From positions 32,419,634 to 32,483,633 of the forward strand of contig NC_081545.1 in NCBI RefSeq assembly GCF_901000735.1: a stretch of 64,000 nucleotides of DNA, read 5' to 3'. The notes under the pieces were generated by a model. The model was given only the letters and a program-made list of their open reading frames with translations. It had not been told where the DNA came from and did no database searches. Positions 24,736 to 35,654 of the stretch are shown here, one piece after another. This DNA is from Corylus avellana. Lineage: Eukaryota > Streptophyta > Magnoliopsida > Fagales > Betulaceae. The position numbers were made by a program, and so were the translations under genes. Numbering within the stretch: position 1 is the first letter of the stretch; every line of letters starts with the position of its first letter.

Positions 24736-25731
24736 TCATTGTTGTGAGAACTCAGCATCAAAAAGATCCGAAAAATTGACAATTGCACCGACTGGCAGAA
24801 GGGAAGAATTAGAGTCTTCACTGACTGGTAGAGAGCTCATGATGGCTTCCATATGAGCTTCAGCAGAAAAATCGAGCGGCAAATGTCCACCCTCTGGGCG
24901 AGGGTGTAGCAGATAATTATTTGAAGGAAATAACAGAGAATAAGAGTTGTCACTTGTTGGTAGAGTCGTGAAGGTTTCCAGATCAGCTTTCCCAATGCCT
25001 ATACAATCTTGTGAGGGTGTAAATTCTGACTTTGACAATCCAAATTCATATGGAGATTGGGATGGCATCTCAGTCGCTTGAGGCACATCGCATTCAACGT
25101 CATAGCGCATCCTCTTTCTCTGTTGGGTTCCGTCCTCAAGTAGGAGCACGTCTGGATTAATCAAGGGTTGGGGGGTTTCAGTTTCAAAAGATACGGTAAT
25201 AGGAGGAACCTGACCAATACAAGACTGATGATCTCGAAGGCTTCTTGTAATCCCAACTCTTGATTCTAATCCCTTGTTTTGAAGGTTGCACAGAACTCAG
25301 TTGGTATTCTGTTCTTGCTCCCCAATGAGTGAGAACTCGTGCATAATCCAGTCGGATTTCTTCGTGCACGAGCCCTGTTTTACCATGAAAGAAAATAATT
25401 TTCTAGCCCCAATAATATCGCCCTTATAATCATATATCTTGATAGCAGAATTCTCGTGCCAAACCCCACAACCGGCTATTCGCTTCACTCTATTTTTGGA
25501 TAGTTTTTTCAGCCTTGTGAAAAAGTAAATCTTCTCCTCTGGATCTGTAAGATCATTGCAAATTTCCCAGGGAGACATTTCGCCGTATATATCACACTCA
25601 ACGATGCCCTCCCAGGGAATTTCTTCACCCTTAACCTTCTTCAACAAATAGTCGGTTATGAACTCATCATCGTAGGGCCTAAAGCGAAATCCCAACAGCA
25701 CAATTGTTTGCGTTGATGGAATTGATTCCAT
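24736..25731 (-). pseudogene. NAC-domain transcription factor gene with in-frame TGA
   Basis: From the ATG at 25731 the frame encodes a NAC domain: GFRFRPYDDEFITDYL (subdomain A), DIYGEMSPWEI (C), KIYFFTRLKKLSKNR, AGCGVWHENSAIKIYD (D) and SDWIMHEFSL (E). After 144 residues it meets TGA (25297-25299) just before VLCNLQNKG, where the family has a near-invariant Trp in the WVLC motif, so TGG to TGA is the simplest explanation. Beyond the stop the same frame stays open for 186 codons to a TGA at 24736-24738, with the acidic, Ser-rich composition of a NAC activation region. Normal read length would be about 331 residues. It could be a recent pseudogene, a natural truncation keeping most of the DNA-binding fold, or a sequence error. 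An in-frame upstream ATG at 25827 gives a 32-residue extension without family resemblance. NAC proteins are plant-specific transcription factors. Confidence 0.75.
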
Positions 25732-26089
25732 CACTCCTTCACTCTCACCTTTCTTTTCTCGTTGGAGTTCTCCCGTGCGTAAATTGAACAATAACGAGTT
25801 CTCTCGTTGCACAATAAGCACCTGCAAAGAACCACTTAGAAGGTTTAGTATTTAAATTTGTGGAATATACTAATTATGGCAACTGAGGATTAATATAAAG
25901 GAAATTAGTAAAATTTATATTTTACAGCATCTAATAAAAAAAATGACTCGTAAGCTAGATTTTATAATAAAACACTGGATTTTATCATAAAAACAAAACC
26001 TATCGTGATAGGAGTTTTCACTTTTTATTTTCCCTTTCAAGAGATGCTAGGACAGTGGTCAGGTGATAGGTTCGTTGGGTCTATAAAAT

Positions 26090-26309
26090 TTTGGTATTTC
26101 TCACCACCGAATATACTGACACACAATATTGTTCGCGACTTCCCAGGAGGTCACCCATCCTGGTACTACTCCAGCAGAAGCACGCTTAACTGCGGAGTTC
26201 TTATAGAATCATGATCAACACGGCTTTAAAACGCGTTATTGTCATTAAGGGTGTAGTATACATTTAAGCACATCCTCATCTCCATACTCAGGCGATGTGG
26301 GATGTCACA
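26090..26309 (-). repeat. Cassandra 3' LTR with 5S-rRNA-like segment
   Basis: Starts TGTGACATCCCACATCGCC on the minus strand. The 5S-like segment is at about 26142-26217 and keeps GGTGACCTCCTGGG and AACTCCGCAGTTAAGCG. The left boundary is approximate because the terminal bases differ from the other LTR. Confidence 0.8.
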
Positions 26310-26452
26310 ATCACCCCCTCTTAAGACTCAGCGTCCCCGCTGGCGACCCTCATGGGATTAGCCCATTATTGGCGTCCATCCCAGCGAGTGCCCGCTAGCA
26401 ATCTTTATGGGCTTGTGCACACTCCCCCTACTCAGGCGGTCAGGCTGGACAA

Positions 26453-26466
26453 TGGCTCTGATACCA
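26453..26466 (-). other. retrotransposon primer-binding site (initiator Met tRNA)
   Basis: TGGTATCAGAGCCA on the minus strand, two bases after the 5' LTR end. Confidence 0.9.
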
Positions 26467-26468
26467 TT

Positions 26469-26662
26469 TGTAACACCCCACTTCAATGACACACAATATT
26501 GTCCGCTTTTGACTCCCCCAAACCAAATTTACCAGGAGGTCACCCATTCTGGTACTACTTTAGCAGAAGCACGCTTAACTGCAAAGTTCTAATGGGATCA
26601 TAACCATCACGGCTTTAAAACGTATTGTTGTCATTAACGGTGTAGCGATGTGAGATGTCACA
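26469..26662 (-). repeat. Cassandra 5' LTR with 5S-rRNA-like segment
   Basis: 194 bases, TG...CA on the minus strand. The 5S-like segment is at about 26531-26608. The stretch GACAATATTGTGTGTCA is shared with the other LTR. Confidence 0.85.
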
Positions 26663-26970
26663 TATATCCTCCTCCGCCGAAATCCCCCAAAGCGGATGGG
26701 TTTTCAGCGACATGGGAGGCAATCAAACATCTTTTTTGCTGATTGGGTTTTTTAGTTTTTTACGACAATCCTGGTAGTAGAATAATTGTAATTTTGTAGC
26801 TAGTGAGATGCATGTGGTCCGATCAACCAAAAACCAGTGAGAAGGGTTGGAAATTGGACGTAGACGGGGTCAAGGTTTAGACTTCAGGAAAGACAATGGT
26901 TTTTAATAATCTTAAACAATCAAACGCCCCATATTTATATATAAAAAAATAAAAAATAAAAAAAAAAGGA

Positions 26971-27567
26971 TTTTATATATTTGAATTTTATATTCAGTTT
27001 TCTAGATAGTGTTTTAGTTTTATTAGAAAACTGAATACAAAATTCAAATATATAAAATCTAAGCTATACATTTGAATTTCCAGTATTGTCTCTGGTTTTG
27101 CATTATACATACAATCTTGCTTAACAGAGTTTTAGTTTTATCTAGAAAACTGAATTAAAAAAAAGAAAAAAAAAAAAGCATCAACAGATAAGGGAAGCAA
27201 TAAGAAAGGTGATCAACGCAAGGAGATTGAAGGGAAGTGAAGGACTATCGTGAAAGACCAATAATAAAGGATATGTTATAACTATCCATCTTTATTTTTA
27301 TCTTTATCGTCATCTTATGTTTTCTTTTTAGCATCAGTTATGTTATTTTCAATAAGTTATCATTATTATCTTGTTAATTAGTAGCATTAGTATAAGAAGA
27401 AGATATTCCTCTTTGGTTTATCATTGGAGTTTCTATCAATCAATTTCCATTTGTTTCCCTTTTATCGTTGTGGGTTCTTATCAGTTTTCTAGATAAAACT
27501 AAAAACTGAATACAAAATTCAAATATATAAAATCAAACTTTAGTTTTATATATATATTTGAATTTTG
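26971..27567. repeat. multi-arm inverted repeat (foldback) cluster
   Basis: The words TATATTTGAATTTT and TCAGTTTTCTAGAT recur in alternating orientation: an inverted pair at about 26972-27010 and 27025-27059, a partial arm at 27128-27154, and a second inverted pair at 27480-27533 and 27541-27568. The arms bracket about 320 bp of unrelated sequence. This looks like a foldback transposon or nested MITE copies; no target duplication was identified. Confidence 0.6.
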
Positions 27568-28401
27568 AACGCCGTGAGCAGCATATCTCGCCCAGGTGGA
27601 TCTGCTGAGGAAGACAAAGGTACTTCTGAGGGAGAAAAAAAAAAAAAAAAAAAAAAAAGGCTTTCTTGGGAAGAGTAGGAGATAGGGATTGAAGGGTGGA
27701 GATGGAAGGGTGGGGATCCAATGGTTGAGGAAGGGATGTGGGTTTTCATGAGTGTCACTTCAGCATAAAATGAGAAAAAAAATTCAATAAAAATCTAAAG
27801 ATATGAATGCTAGCCTAAGTTAAAGGGATTGAGGGATTAGTTTGAAAATTCAAATTCGAGAGAAACAAAAAAAATTGTTAGAATTTAAAGAGGGACTATT
27901 GTTACCTAATATATATTGATTCTTGAATATTGTTATTTGTTGCTCATATATATATATATATAATGTCTTGTAAATAGGCTAATTCACAATCTATTAATAT
28001 TAAATCAATCGATTTTTTATAAGCAATAAATACAAAATTAGTCTATGTGGTTAGCTTAAATTATATATATATATATAGCCTCTACTCACAAATATCATTC
28101 TTTGCAATTGGCAAAACTGTCTTGTTTCCGAAAAACTCAATCCTAATTTGCCCACAATGATATAAATTATTTTTAAACATTAATATGAAAGATGGTAGTA
28201 ATGCAACTTTAGCAACACAAGTGTACAACACATTTAAGTCCCTACAACTCCAACGATCATTAATATGAAATATCATAAGGAATACAGTTCATATGCCATA
28301 TCTCGTAACATCATCGTGCAGACTTTTCACGTTGGGCTATTCAGTTCTTTCATTGGTTGCTCGGAATCTTTAGCACCTCCTCCCTCACCTTCACTTAGCT
28401 T
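27568..28401. other. intergenic DNA upstream of PME31's 3' end
   Basis: AT-rich, with a poly-A run at 27637-27658 and (TA)n tracts at about 27948-27962 and 28064-28077. The PME31 3' UTR probably extends into the right edge. No gene supported. Confidence 0.4.
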
Positions 28402-31400
28402 CTATGCAGAAAATGGTATCCTCAAGGCCATTCTCTGGGCAAGCCAAGGTCTTTCTCGATCCGGGTCAATGTAACCATGCATGAGGAACTGTTCTGCTTC
28501 TTCATCTACCAATTCTCTAGCCCATGTGACCCGTTTTGACGAGCAACTACCTGGCCCGAAACACCTGCACATTATTCAGATTTGAATAAGAAAGAGCAAA
28601 CTATATATAATGTTTTCAAAAAGCTCTTCAAACAATAGGTGCATTTACTCATTTTAATGAGAATGCAGGTGAAGAAGCTGCAGAAGAATTAAAGGAACTA
28701 CTTTCCTATAGAATCCCTGACATTCAAAAGCTAAGGAAAGTTTTCAATGAGATGTGGGTGATATTCTATAGAGACCCACTAAAGTTAGGAGGAAACATTA
28801 AATATTAGATACCTGTATTCATAAAAGCAGGCACTTCTCTCATTCTCTGTTTTGCCCCAGTTATCCCACCCACCATGTTTAATACATGTATCCATATATG
28901 TGTATGCAAAGACCACCCTCCCAAAAGGTCCCCATGGTCGTCCAAGACATGCATATGAAGCCCCTCCATTGCCCGTGATCACGCATCTGCATCGAGACAA
29001 GTTATCCATAGGTGACACAGATAGAAGCAACTGTATGATTTAGACCAAAAGTTTGAAGGGCGGCAAACGAAAAGGAATAACTACAAAAGCTAGATGAAAC
29101 CTTGGCCAGCCATGACTGATTTAATATCTTCAAAGAATACATTTGCTACTTCAACCAGGAAAAAAAAATGTAGGAAAGCCATAAAATTTATTTAGCTGTA
29201 TCAAAAGTGTAATACATTGTATTTACGGCAAGAGGAATGCTAGGTTTACAAAAAATCTTATAAAAAAATTCAATCATGTTGTGCCACATCACTTTGTAAT
29301 AGTATTTTTTGTAAAATATTTTGTAAACCTAGCATTTCTCTTACAGCAAATAATATAATAAAAAAGAAAAAGAGGAAAAAAGAAATTCAAATTAAATATA
29401 AATAGGGGCACCAATCGAGCAACTATCGATGCAAATGCAAAGATCATCAATCTTGAAATGAAGTACCATATGCAACAACTCAGCAAAGTTCTAATGCAGA
29501 GAAAGAAAAATCTTAATTTGACTTTTTAACAGCTTATGAAAGCATGGGTCTCAAAAACTTAAGATCTAAACTGGAAATTTTTAAATCAATGTGGGGCATT
29601 CATAACATCCCAAAGAATTAAGGAGCATGCAATTATTCTTACTCCCTAATTCAATATTTCAACCCTACCCTCCAAAACCTAAGATTACCATTGGTAGATC
29701 AAGTACTAATATCTGGTTCACAATTTAGCTCCATCCGGTGCCCTTTTTCCTCACTCTATAGTATAATTAAATTATTGAGGTTGAAGAGGAGTTTTAAGGT
29801 TCCTATGCCACATGTCAAGTTGTCAAACTATTGCAGCCTTACTTGCCTTTTCAGGACTAGCCATGCAAATGAGTTTTAGGTGGTCCGTTAGATCCAAAAA
29901 TTTAATCCAAGTAACAATTAACATCTACCAGATCTTTTTTTTGTCAATAGACATAATGTGGGCCTCAATATTACCTAAGATAGCCTCTCTAGGCTTTGCT
30001 ATCGCCCATGACTGGTATATGATTTTGAGGTCTGGGGTTTGGAGTAGACGTGGGCAATAATTAATGGGAACTCTAGAGAAAAGACGACCGCATCATGATG
30101 CCCCAAATATAACTTATCAATTCAAAGTATTTGGATCAGAAACCAAGATGTTTTACTGAAGATGATATGGTAAAAGGACTAGTCAATTAAATACCTCAAG
30201 AACACATAACCAGTTGTCTCCTGAGAAGATTTCCTGCTTTGTGCAGTTACGAAACCTTCTGCCTTGCAGTGGATATGACAATGCTCCAAGAGAGCAGTGC
30301 TATTGCCAAAGATGAAATCCACACTTCCTTCAATATAGCAATCTTTCAGATATTGTTTTCCATAATGCAGGTACAGAGTATCCTGCATAAGAACCATATA
30401 AGAAAGTATCCTTTAGGCATAATTATGTCTCAAATAGCTTGTCTAGGTCGTCCTGAAATGAAGAAGACAAACGCAGACAATCAAACAGCACATACAAACA
30501 TCTAGTTTTCCAGCCAAGAACCTCAGTTGATTCAAGATACAAAGGACTAGATATTGCCAGAAAGCATAGAAGTTGTATATATCATCCACCAATTAGTTGG
30601 TTGCTTTAAGAAATTGCATGATATGTAAAATAAACTGTTCATGGAATTGAAAAGTTGTTAGCAATCTAACATCCCAAGAAAATGCTCTGTAAAGTAGTCA
30701 ACCCACAAAATAACTGAGAATGACGGCATATACCTGCCACCCAAGGAATCTGCAATTATAGAAGGCACATCGATCAGCTGTTACTCTAATTGCCACAGCT
30801 TGTCCTGAACCCTACACAAAAGGCAAACAAAAAACGGAGTGTTTGAGTCAATGTTACCACCACTTCAAAGCTTATAGTGACATTAAAAAATTTCAAGCAA
30901 CCATATTCCATGGAAGATAAATAGTTGAAAAAATTAAAAGCTAATTACAAGAAATCAAGCCTCTAACTATTCAAAACCCAACTATAAATGCACCTTTGCG
31001 TATGTTCAAGGCCGCAAAAAAGAATAAATGTTTCCGATATACTCAATCCCAAATAACCAAGAGCACAATGTATTCATAAAACAAATCAAAAGCGTACCCG
31101 GACTATAATTTCTAACATGGCCGACGAACTAAAAGCCTCTTTTTTTTTTTTTAATGGTAAGTAAAAAGGCCAGAACTTAACAAATACTCACAGATCAAAT
31201 TAATATGTGCAATTTTGGTATACCAAAAACCACAATCCATAGATTCCAACTTGCCCATTTCCTAAAAACCCCAAAACTCAGTTTCTACCACATCTACGTG
31301 AACACCCATTAGCTAAATTGATCCAGCTAGATCAATAACAAAGATCCAGAAAAGTGAACCAAGAAAAAAATATCGAATTCACTAAGCATTGTCAAAGATT

Positions 31401-31837
31401 ACCTGAGGAGCAGAATTTTCAAAAGTGATATTCTCAGCAATGAAATCCTCCCCTTCCACAATGGTGCTCCCACACCCAAACGTCCCAGTCCCAATCACCC
31501 GAGAGGCCTGCAAGACCCATCACCCATCCACAACCCAAAAAATAACAAAAATCTTCTTCAAAAACCCAGAACACACCGTAGTGCGCGACCTTACCTGGTG
31601 GTGGTCGATGAGAGAGGCGGTGTTTTGCCAGGTGAGCACCGTGTCCTCAGGGCTGAGACCCGCCAGGGTGATGAAATTCTTGGTCTTGGGCACGTACACT
31701 GGCTGCTTGTAGATGCCCGGCGCCACGCGAATCACTGTCCGACGCGTGTTGCCGAGTGGCACCGCGTCTACGGCATCCTGCACCGTCCCATAGTCCCCAG
31801 TCCCGTCCTGTGACACCGTTATAACACATGCCGCCAT
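28402..31837 (-). CDS. PME31: pectinesterase (pectin methylesterase), PME31-like
   Basis: Six exons in transcript order: 31595-31837, 31403-31507, 30734-30811, 30195-30382, 28813-28986, 28402-28564; all GT-AG and in phase, 316 residues. Family motifs are complete: QAVAIR (Q120), GWQDTLY (Q142 and D143, acid/base), SVDFIFGN (D164, nucleophile) and CLGRPWGPF (R221). The first motif reads GIYKQ instead of GxYxE, a change I also recall in Arabidopsis PME31. The enzyme demethylesterifies homogalacturonan, releasing methanol. There is no PMEI pro-region, and the N terminus [19 protein letters not shown] starts straight into the catalytic fold without a hydrophobic signal peptide, so secretion by the classical route is not predicted. 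The start is fixed by the family N terminus. It diverges from the PLDRP1-like gene with 497 bases between the start codons. Confidence 0.95.
29232..29340. mobile_element. short MITE in PME31 intron
   Basis: Terminal inverted repeat GAGGAATGCTAGGTTTAC / GAGAAATGCTAGGTTTAC over 109 bases, flanked by TTACGGCAA (29223-29231) and TTACAGCAA (29341-29349), a 9-bp duplication with one mismatch. It lies in the intron between the exons at 30195 and 28986. Confidence 0.7.
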
Positions 31838-32334
31838 TGATATTGATATTGATATGCTCTGCTCTCCTCTCTCTCTCTAATGGAAATGGGATGGGATTTG
31901 GGTTTGCGAATAGAAAGGAAAACGTTAGAAGCAAACAGAATCTATACTTGGATTTCTTGTCTTGTCGAGAAATGAGGAGTATTTTGGCTGGCTTCGTTAA
32001 GTAGTAGGTGGGAAATGTTCGTCTGTGGGTGTCCTCTGGTTTGGTTATTCTTTCGTGGTTTCGAGACTTGGAGTGAATATGGACTTTATGGGCCGGTGGG
32101 CCCACTATCCTTATCTTAGACCCATCATATTCACTTTTCATGATTGATATGATATTTGTTACTGTTACTGATAGCCTCACCACGCGTCAACACGAGCAAA
32201 TCGGGTCCTACTGTAGCAAACGACGCCGTTTTGTCGGTCAGCGAAAATTGTCAATCATAAAAGACCATCTCAGATCTCCTCCTTGGTTCATTTCTCAGAT
32301 CGCTGAAAACCAAACCAAAAAAAAACAAGAAACA
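31838..32334. promoter_or_regulatory. shared divergent promoter of PME31 and PLDRP1-like genes
   Basis: Only 497 bases separate the two start codons, so both 5' UTRs and core promoters must fit here. A (CT)n/(GA)n tract at 31862-31878 sits in the PME31 leader. No clear TATA box was identified for either gene. Confidence 0.6.
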
Positions 32335-34288
32335 ATGTCGTATTTCTCACGTGGTGGCGGAGATCACGTCGACGACTTCGACGAGTACGATCCGACGCCG
32401 TATGGCGGCGGATACGACATCGTGCTCACTTACGGCCGGCCTCTCCCGCCGTCCGATGAGACCTGCTATTCTCCCTCGTCCACGCCGACCGATGACTTCG
32501 ATTACGATCGCCCCCAGTACACGTCCTATGCCGAGCCCGCGGCCTACGCCGACGAGGCCCTCGACACTGAGTACAGCAGCTACGCCCGACCCAAGCCTCG
32601 ACCCGGACGCCCCTCTCCCGGAGAAGGTGGCTACGAAGCGAGGCCTGAAGCGGGTTATGGGTTTCCTCCGACTTCTGGAGTGAACAGGCCCGGGCATGGT
32701 GGAGCGCAGTATGGATCGGAGAGACCCGAATCGGAGTACAAATCTGGGTATGGCCGGCAGAGCGAGCATGAGCAGCGACCCGGGTCGGAATATGGATCTG
32801 GATATGGCCGGAAGAGTGAGTATGAGCAAGAACCTGGTTCGGAGTACGGAGCTGGATACGGGCGGAAGAGCGAGGATGAGCAGACCGGGTCGGAATATGC
32901 ATCTGGGTATGGTCGGAAGAGCGAGTATGAACAGACCGGATCGGAATATGGATCTGGGTATGGTCGAAAGAGTGAGTCTGAGCAGCAACCTGTATCGGAA
33001 TACGGATCTGGGTACGGGCGGAAGAGCGAGCATGAATCAGAATACGGTACCGGGCATGGCCGGAAGACTGAGTATGAGCAGCAAACCGAACCGGAGTATG
33101 GATCCGGTTACGGGCGGAAGAGCGAGACTGAAGAGACCGAACCGGAATATGGATCCGGGTATGGCAGGAAGACCGAATATAAGGCTCCGGAATCTGAGTA
33201 CGGATCAGGCTATGGTCGGAAAACCGAGTATGAGGCACCCGGGTCGGAGTACGTATCTGGGTACGGGCGGAAGCCTGGTTATGGAGAGGAAGAGGGTGGT
33301 GGTGGGTATGGTTATGGAGGGAGGAGTGAGAGGCCGAGCTACGGGGATGAACCACCTCCGAGGCCGAGCTACGGGGACGAGCCACCTCCAAGGCCGAGCT
33401 ACGGGGACGAGCCACCTCCAAGGCCCAGCTACGGGGATGAGCCACCTCCAAGGCGGCCCAGCTACGGGGACGAGCCACCTCCGAGACCCAGCTATGGAGA
33501 AGAGCCACCTCGAAGGCCCAGCTATGGGCGGTCCGAGGAGGAGAGCTATGAGAGGCCCAAGTATGAGAGGCGTGATGATGATGAGGATGAGGGTGAGAGG
33601 CGCAAGTATGGATATGGTGAAGAGGGAGAAGAGGGCTATGGGCGCAAGAAACATGTGAGCATTTCTGTCCTTGAATCTCCATTTCCTTTTATATATGTTT
33701 ACTTTGGGACTATAATCTATGATCATTTAGTAGCTGCTTCTTTTTCATAATTTGTGTAGGAAATTATCAAACACATTGGAATCTGCGATATATGGACTTC
33801 TAGTTGCAATTCTGTCTTTTCGTTCTTACATATATTTTTGTATGTTGCCTAAAGCTTTGATTATTGAGCTACAAACTATTCTCATTGTTGTGCATTTATA
33901 AATCAACAGAGGTGGTAGAACTAATTCTATGTAGGTTGACAGCGAGTGATTCTAGATGGTTGGCATATATGCAATGGAAACAAAAGACACGATCATCAAC
34001 TTAGACTAGTTATTCTAATTTCAGGACCAGTTGATGATAGTGTTTTAAACAAATTTACACTAGTTGGTGCGCATAAGTCATGAACACCTTTTGATCCCTA
34101 AACTCAAATATAGCTGTTGGAATTTTGTTTGTTCCATTAATGTGTTGAGAAATTTTGTATTTATCTGATGATATACTTGCTGAATGTGGCAGGGAGATGA
34201 TGATGATGGCTCTGATGATGATGATGAGGAGAAGCGCCGTTCTAAGCACCACCACCACCACCACCGCAAGAGCTATGATGATGAGTGA
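32335..34288 (+). CDS. PLDRP1: PLDRP1-like repeat-rich disordered protein (At5g39570/At3g29075 family)
   Basis: Exons 32335-33654 and 34193-34288 (GT-AG) encode 471 residues. The conserved head has DDFDEYDPTPYGGGYDI and TYGRPLPPSDETCY, then TEYSSYARPKPRPGRPS. Next come about 11 imperfect copies of a 15-18 residue unit SEYGSGYGRKSEYEQ (about residues 125-315), about 6 copies of RPSYGDEPPP (about 340-395), and a charged tail with DDDDGSDDDDEEKRR, a His6 run and YDDE at the end. It is intrinsically disordered and rich in Tyr, Gly and Ser, a composition associated with RNA-binding or condensate-forming proteins. Arabidopsis PLDRP1 is described as regulated by phospholipase D and stress-responsive; no biochemical activity can be read from the sequence. 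The ATG at 32335 is chosen by conservation; the open upstream frame is leader. Confidence 0.9.
32706..33290 (+). repeat. coding tandem repeat, SEYGSGYGRKSE units
   Basis: About 11 units of 45-54 bases, diverged at silent and replacement sites, each encoding (S/P)EYGSGYGRK(S/T)E plus a variable 2-6 residue spacer. Confidence 0.9.
33331..33525 (+). repeat. coding tandem repeat, RPSYGDEPPP units
   Basis: About six near-identical 30-base units (AGCTACGGGGACGAGCCACC core), much more uniform than the preceding array, pointing to recent expansion. Confidence 0.9.
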
Positions 34289-35654
34289 TTGCATTGCAGG
34301 TTGCCTTGTGAATGTGATTCCTGCCCTAATGATCTACTAAATAAAGGGTGGCGTGACTTCCTTTTGAGTCTTTTAAGTGGTGTGTTGCACTGGTGCAAGT
34401 CTTTGAGTATTCTAAACTCTAGACTATTTGGCTGTATAACTCTCGAGTATGTCTGTGTGTGCGCTTCTAAATAAAATCCCAGATAGTTGGGCTGGTGTGT
34501 TTTATCATAATTTTTTTTTTTAGCTTGTGATGTTTCATGTTTATGTTTCTATGTTTCATTTTTTTTTTTTTTTTATGTTTATGTTTGGAGTATGTTTCAT
34601 TTTTTTTTTTTTATGTTTATGTTTGGAGTATGTTTCATTTTTTTTAAACTCTCGAGTATTAAAAACCATTAACAAATAGAGCCAATCTTGTTAAAAAACA
34701 AAACGAAAACAGAACAATTGGAGCCAATCTTCGCATATAGGCCATAGGCCATGGCAAAGCAAAACATTTCGGCAGAGACGATGTAGTGGTGGTGCAGGTT
34801 TTTGCAGATTGCGTAGATATGGGCATCTTCCCATTGTTGTTGGGTTGGCGGGAAACTGGGTTAGTCAACGGTCAGTGTCTCATTCTAACGGCTTTTTGAA
34901 AAAATTGAGGGAGTGACACTTGCAGTTAGTTAATTATATAATATTATCCTGTTCTTCCACCTCAACCAAAATAACTTGAGGAAGAGACTTTTCTTCTCTT
35001 ACTGTGAGTAGTTATAAAAGTATATTCAATATGCACAATATTTAGTACTCATGGCAATGATTTGCATGGCCCGAAAATTCTAGGGACACAGAATTATTAA
35101 GAATTATTAGTTTGTGTTGAAGAACCAACGACATCACAAATCAATCAATTAGCAGCACCATTTTAATATGGACAAACCAAATAGGAATCTACAACAAATA
35201 GTTGCTCAAATTGTTAGCTATTATGAGAGAGTTTACGTGGGATTCAATTGCCCAAATAAATTTTAGATTGTCTGACTACCTATTCAGATATCTAGATCTT
35301 ACATGGACTCTCTCCACTACCTAAATTGCTAGCAATTGCAATTTGGGCAGCTATTAACAATTTAGGTAGTTAGTTACTATGGATCTAAACCCAAGGAACC
35401 ACTAGCTTCTTGTTCTGCATGATAAAAGTAGTGAATTCGGATATGCAACAATTTGCGGGAATAACACACAAACACAAACCACATAAACCTAAAGATAGCA
35501 AGTCGACTCAATGCATTTTGAAAGATATAAATTGGTGATAGTATGTATAGCCCACAAAACATAAAAAACGAAAAATACAAAATATGATCATACAACTAAT
35601 GAACTAACGACTTAAAAGACAAAATAAGTGTAAAATTGATAGGCCAATGCAAAA
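34289..35654. other. convergent spacer, PLDRP1-like 3' UTR and p24-delta 3' UTR
   Basis: The first about 200 bases are probably PLDRP1-like 3' UTR. A T-rich triplication of a TTTATGTTTGGAGTATGTTT unit lies at about 34575-34638. The rest shows no supported gene. Confidence 0.45.

Larger units (their letters stand above)
26090..26662 (-). mobile_element. Cassandra TRIM retrotransposon (non-coding)
   Basis: On the minus strand: 5' LTR 26662 to 26469 (TGTGACATC...GGTGTTACA), 2-base gap, primer site TGGTATCAGAGCCA (26466-26453), an internal domain of about 140 bases without an ORF, a polypurine tract CTTAAGAGGGGGTGATT (26326-26310), then the 3' LTR from TGTGACATCC at 26309 leftward to about 26090. 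Both LTRs carry 5S-rRNA-like sequence including GGGTGACCTCCTGG and TTAAGCGTGCTT. This combination defines Cassandra elements, whose LTRs hold a 5S-derived RNA polymerase III promoter. The outer end of the 3' LTR is diverged and the target duplication is not clear. Confidence 0.9.

Noticed and set aside
26090..26662. Two 5S rRNA genes or pseudogenes
   Set aside because: The 5S-like parts lie inside two repeats arranged with a tRNA primer site and a polypurine tract, the layout of a Cassandra retroelement rather than a 5S array.
32426..33682. 418-residue open frame on the minus strand and a 320-residue frame on plus across the PLDRP1-like exon
   Set aside because: They are by-products of the in-frame tandem repeats, which keep alternative frames free of stops. 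Their translations are low-complexity and match no family, while the chosen frame has the conserved head and tail.
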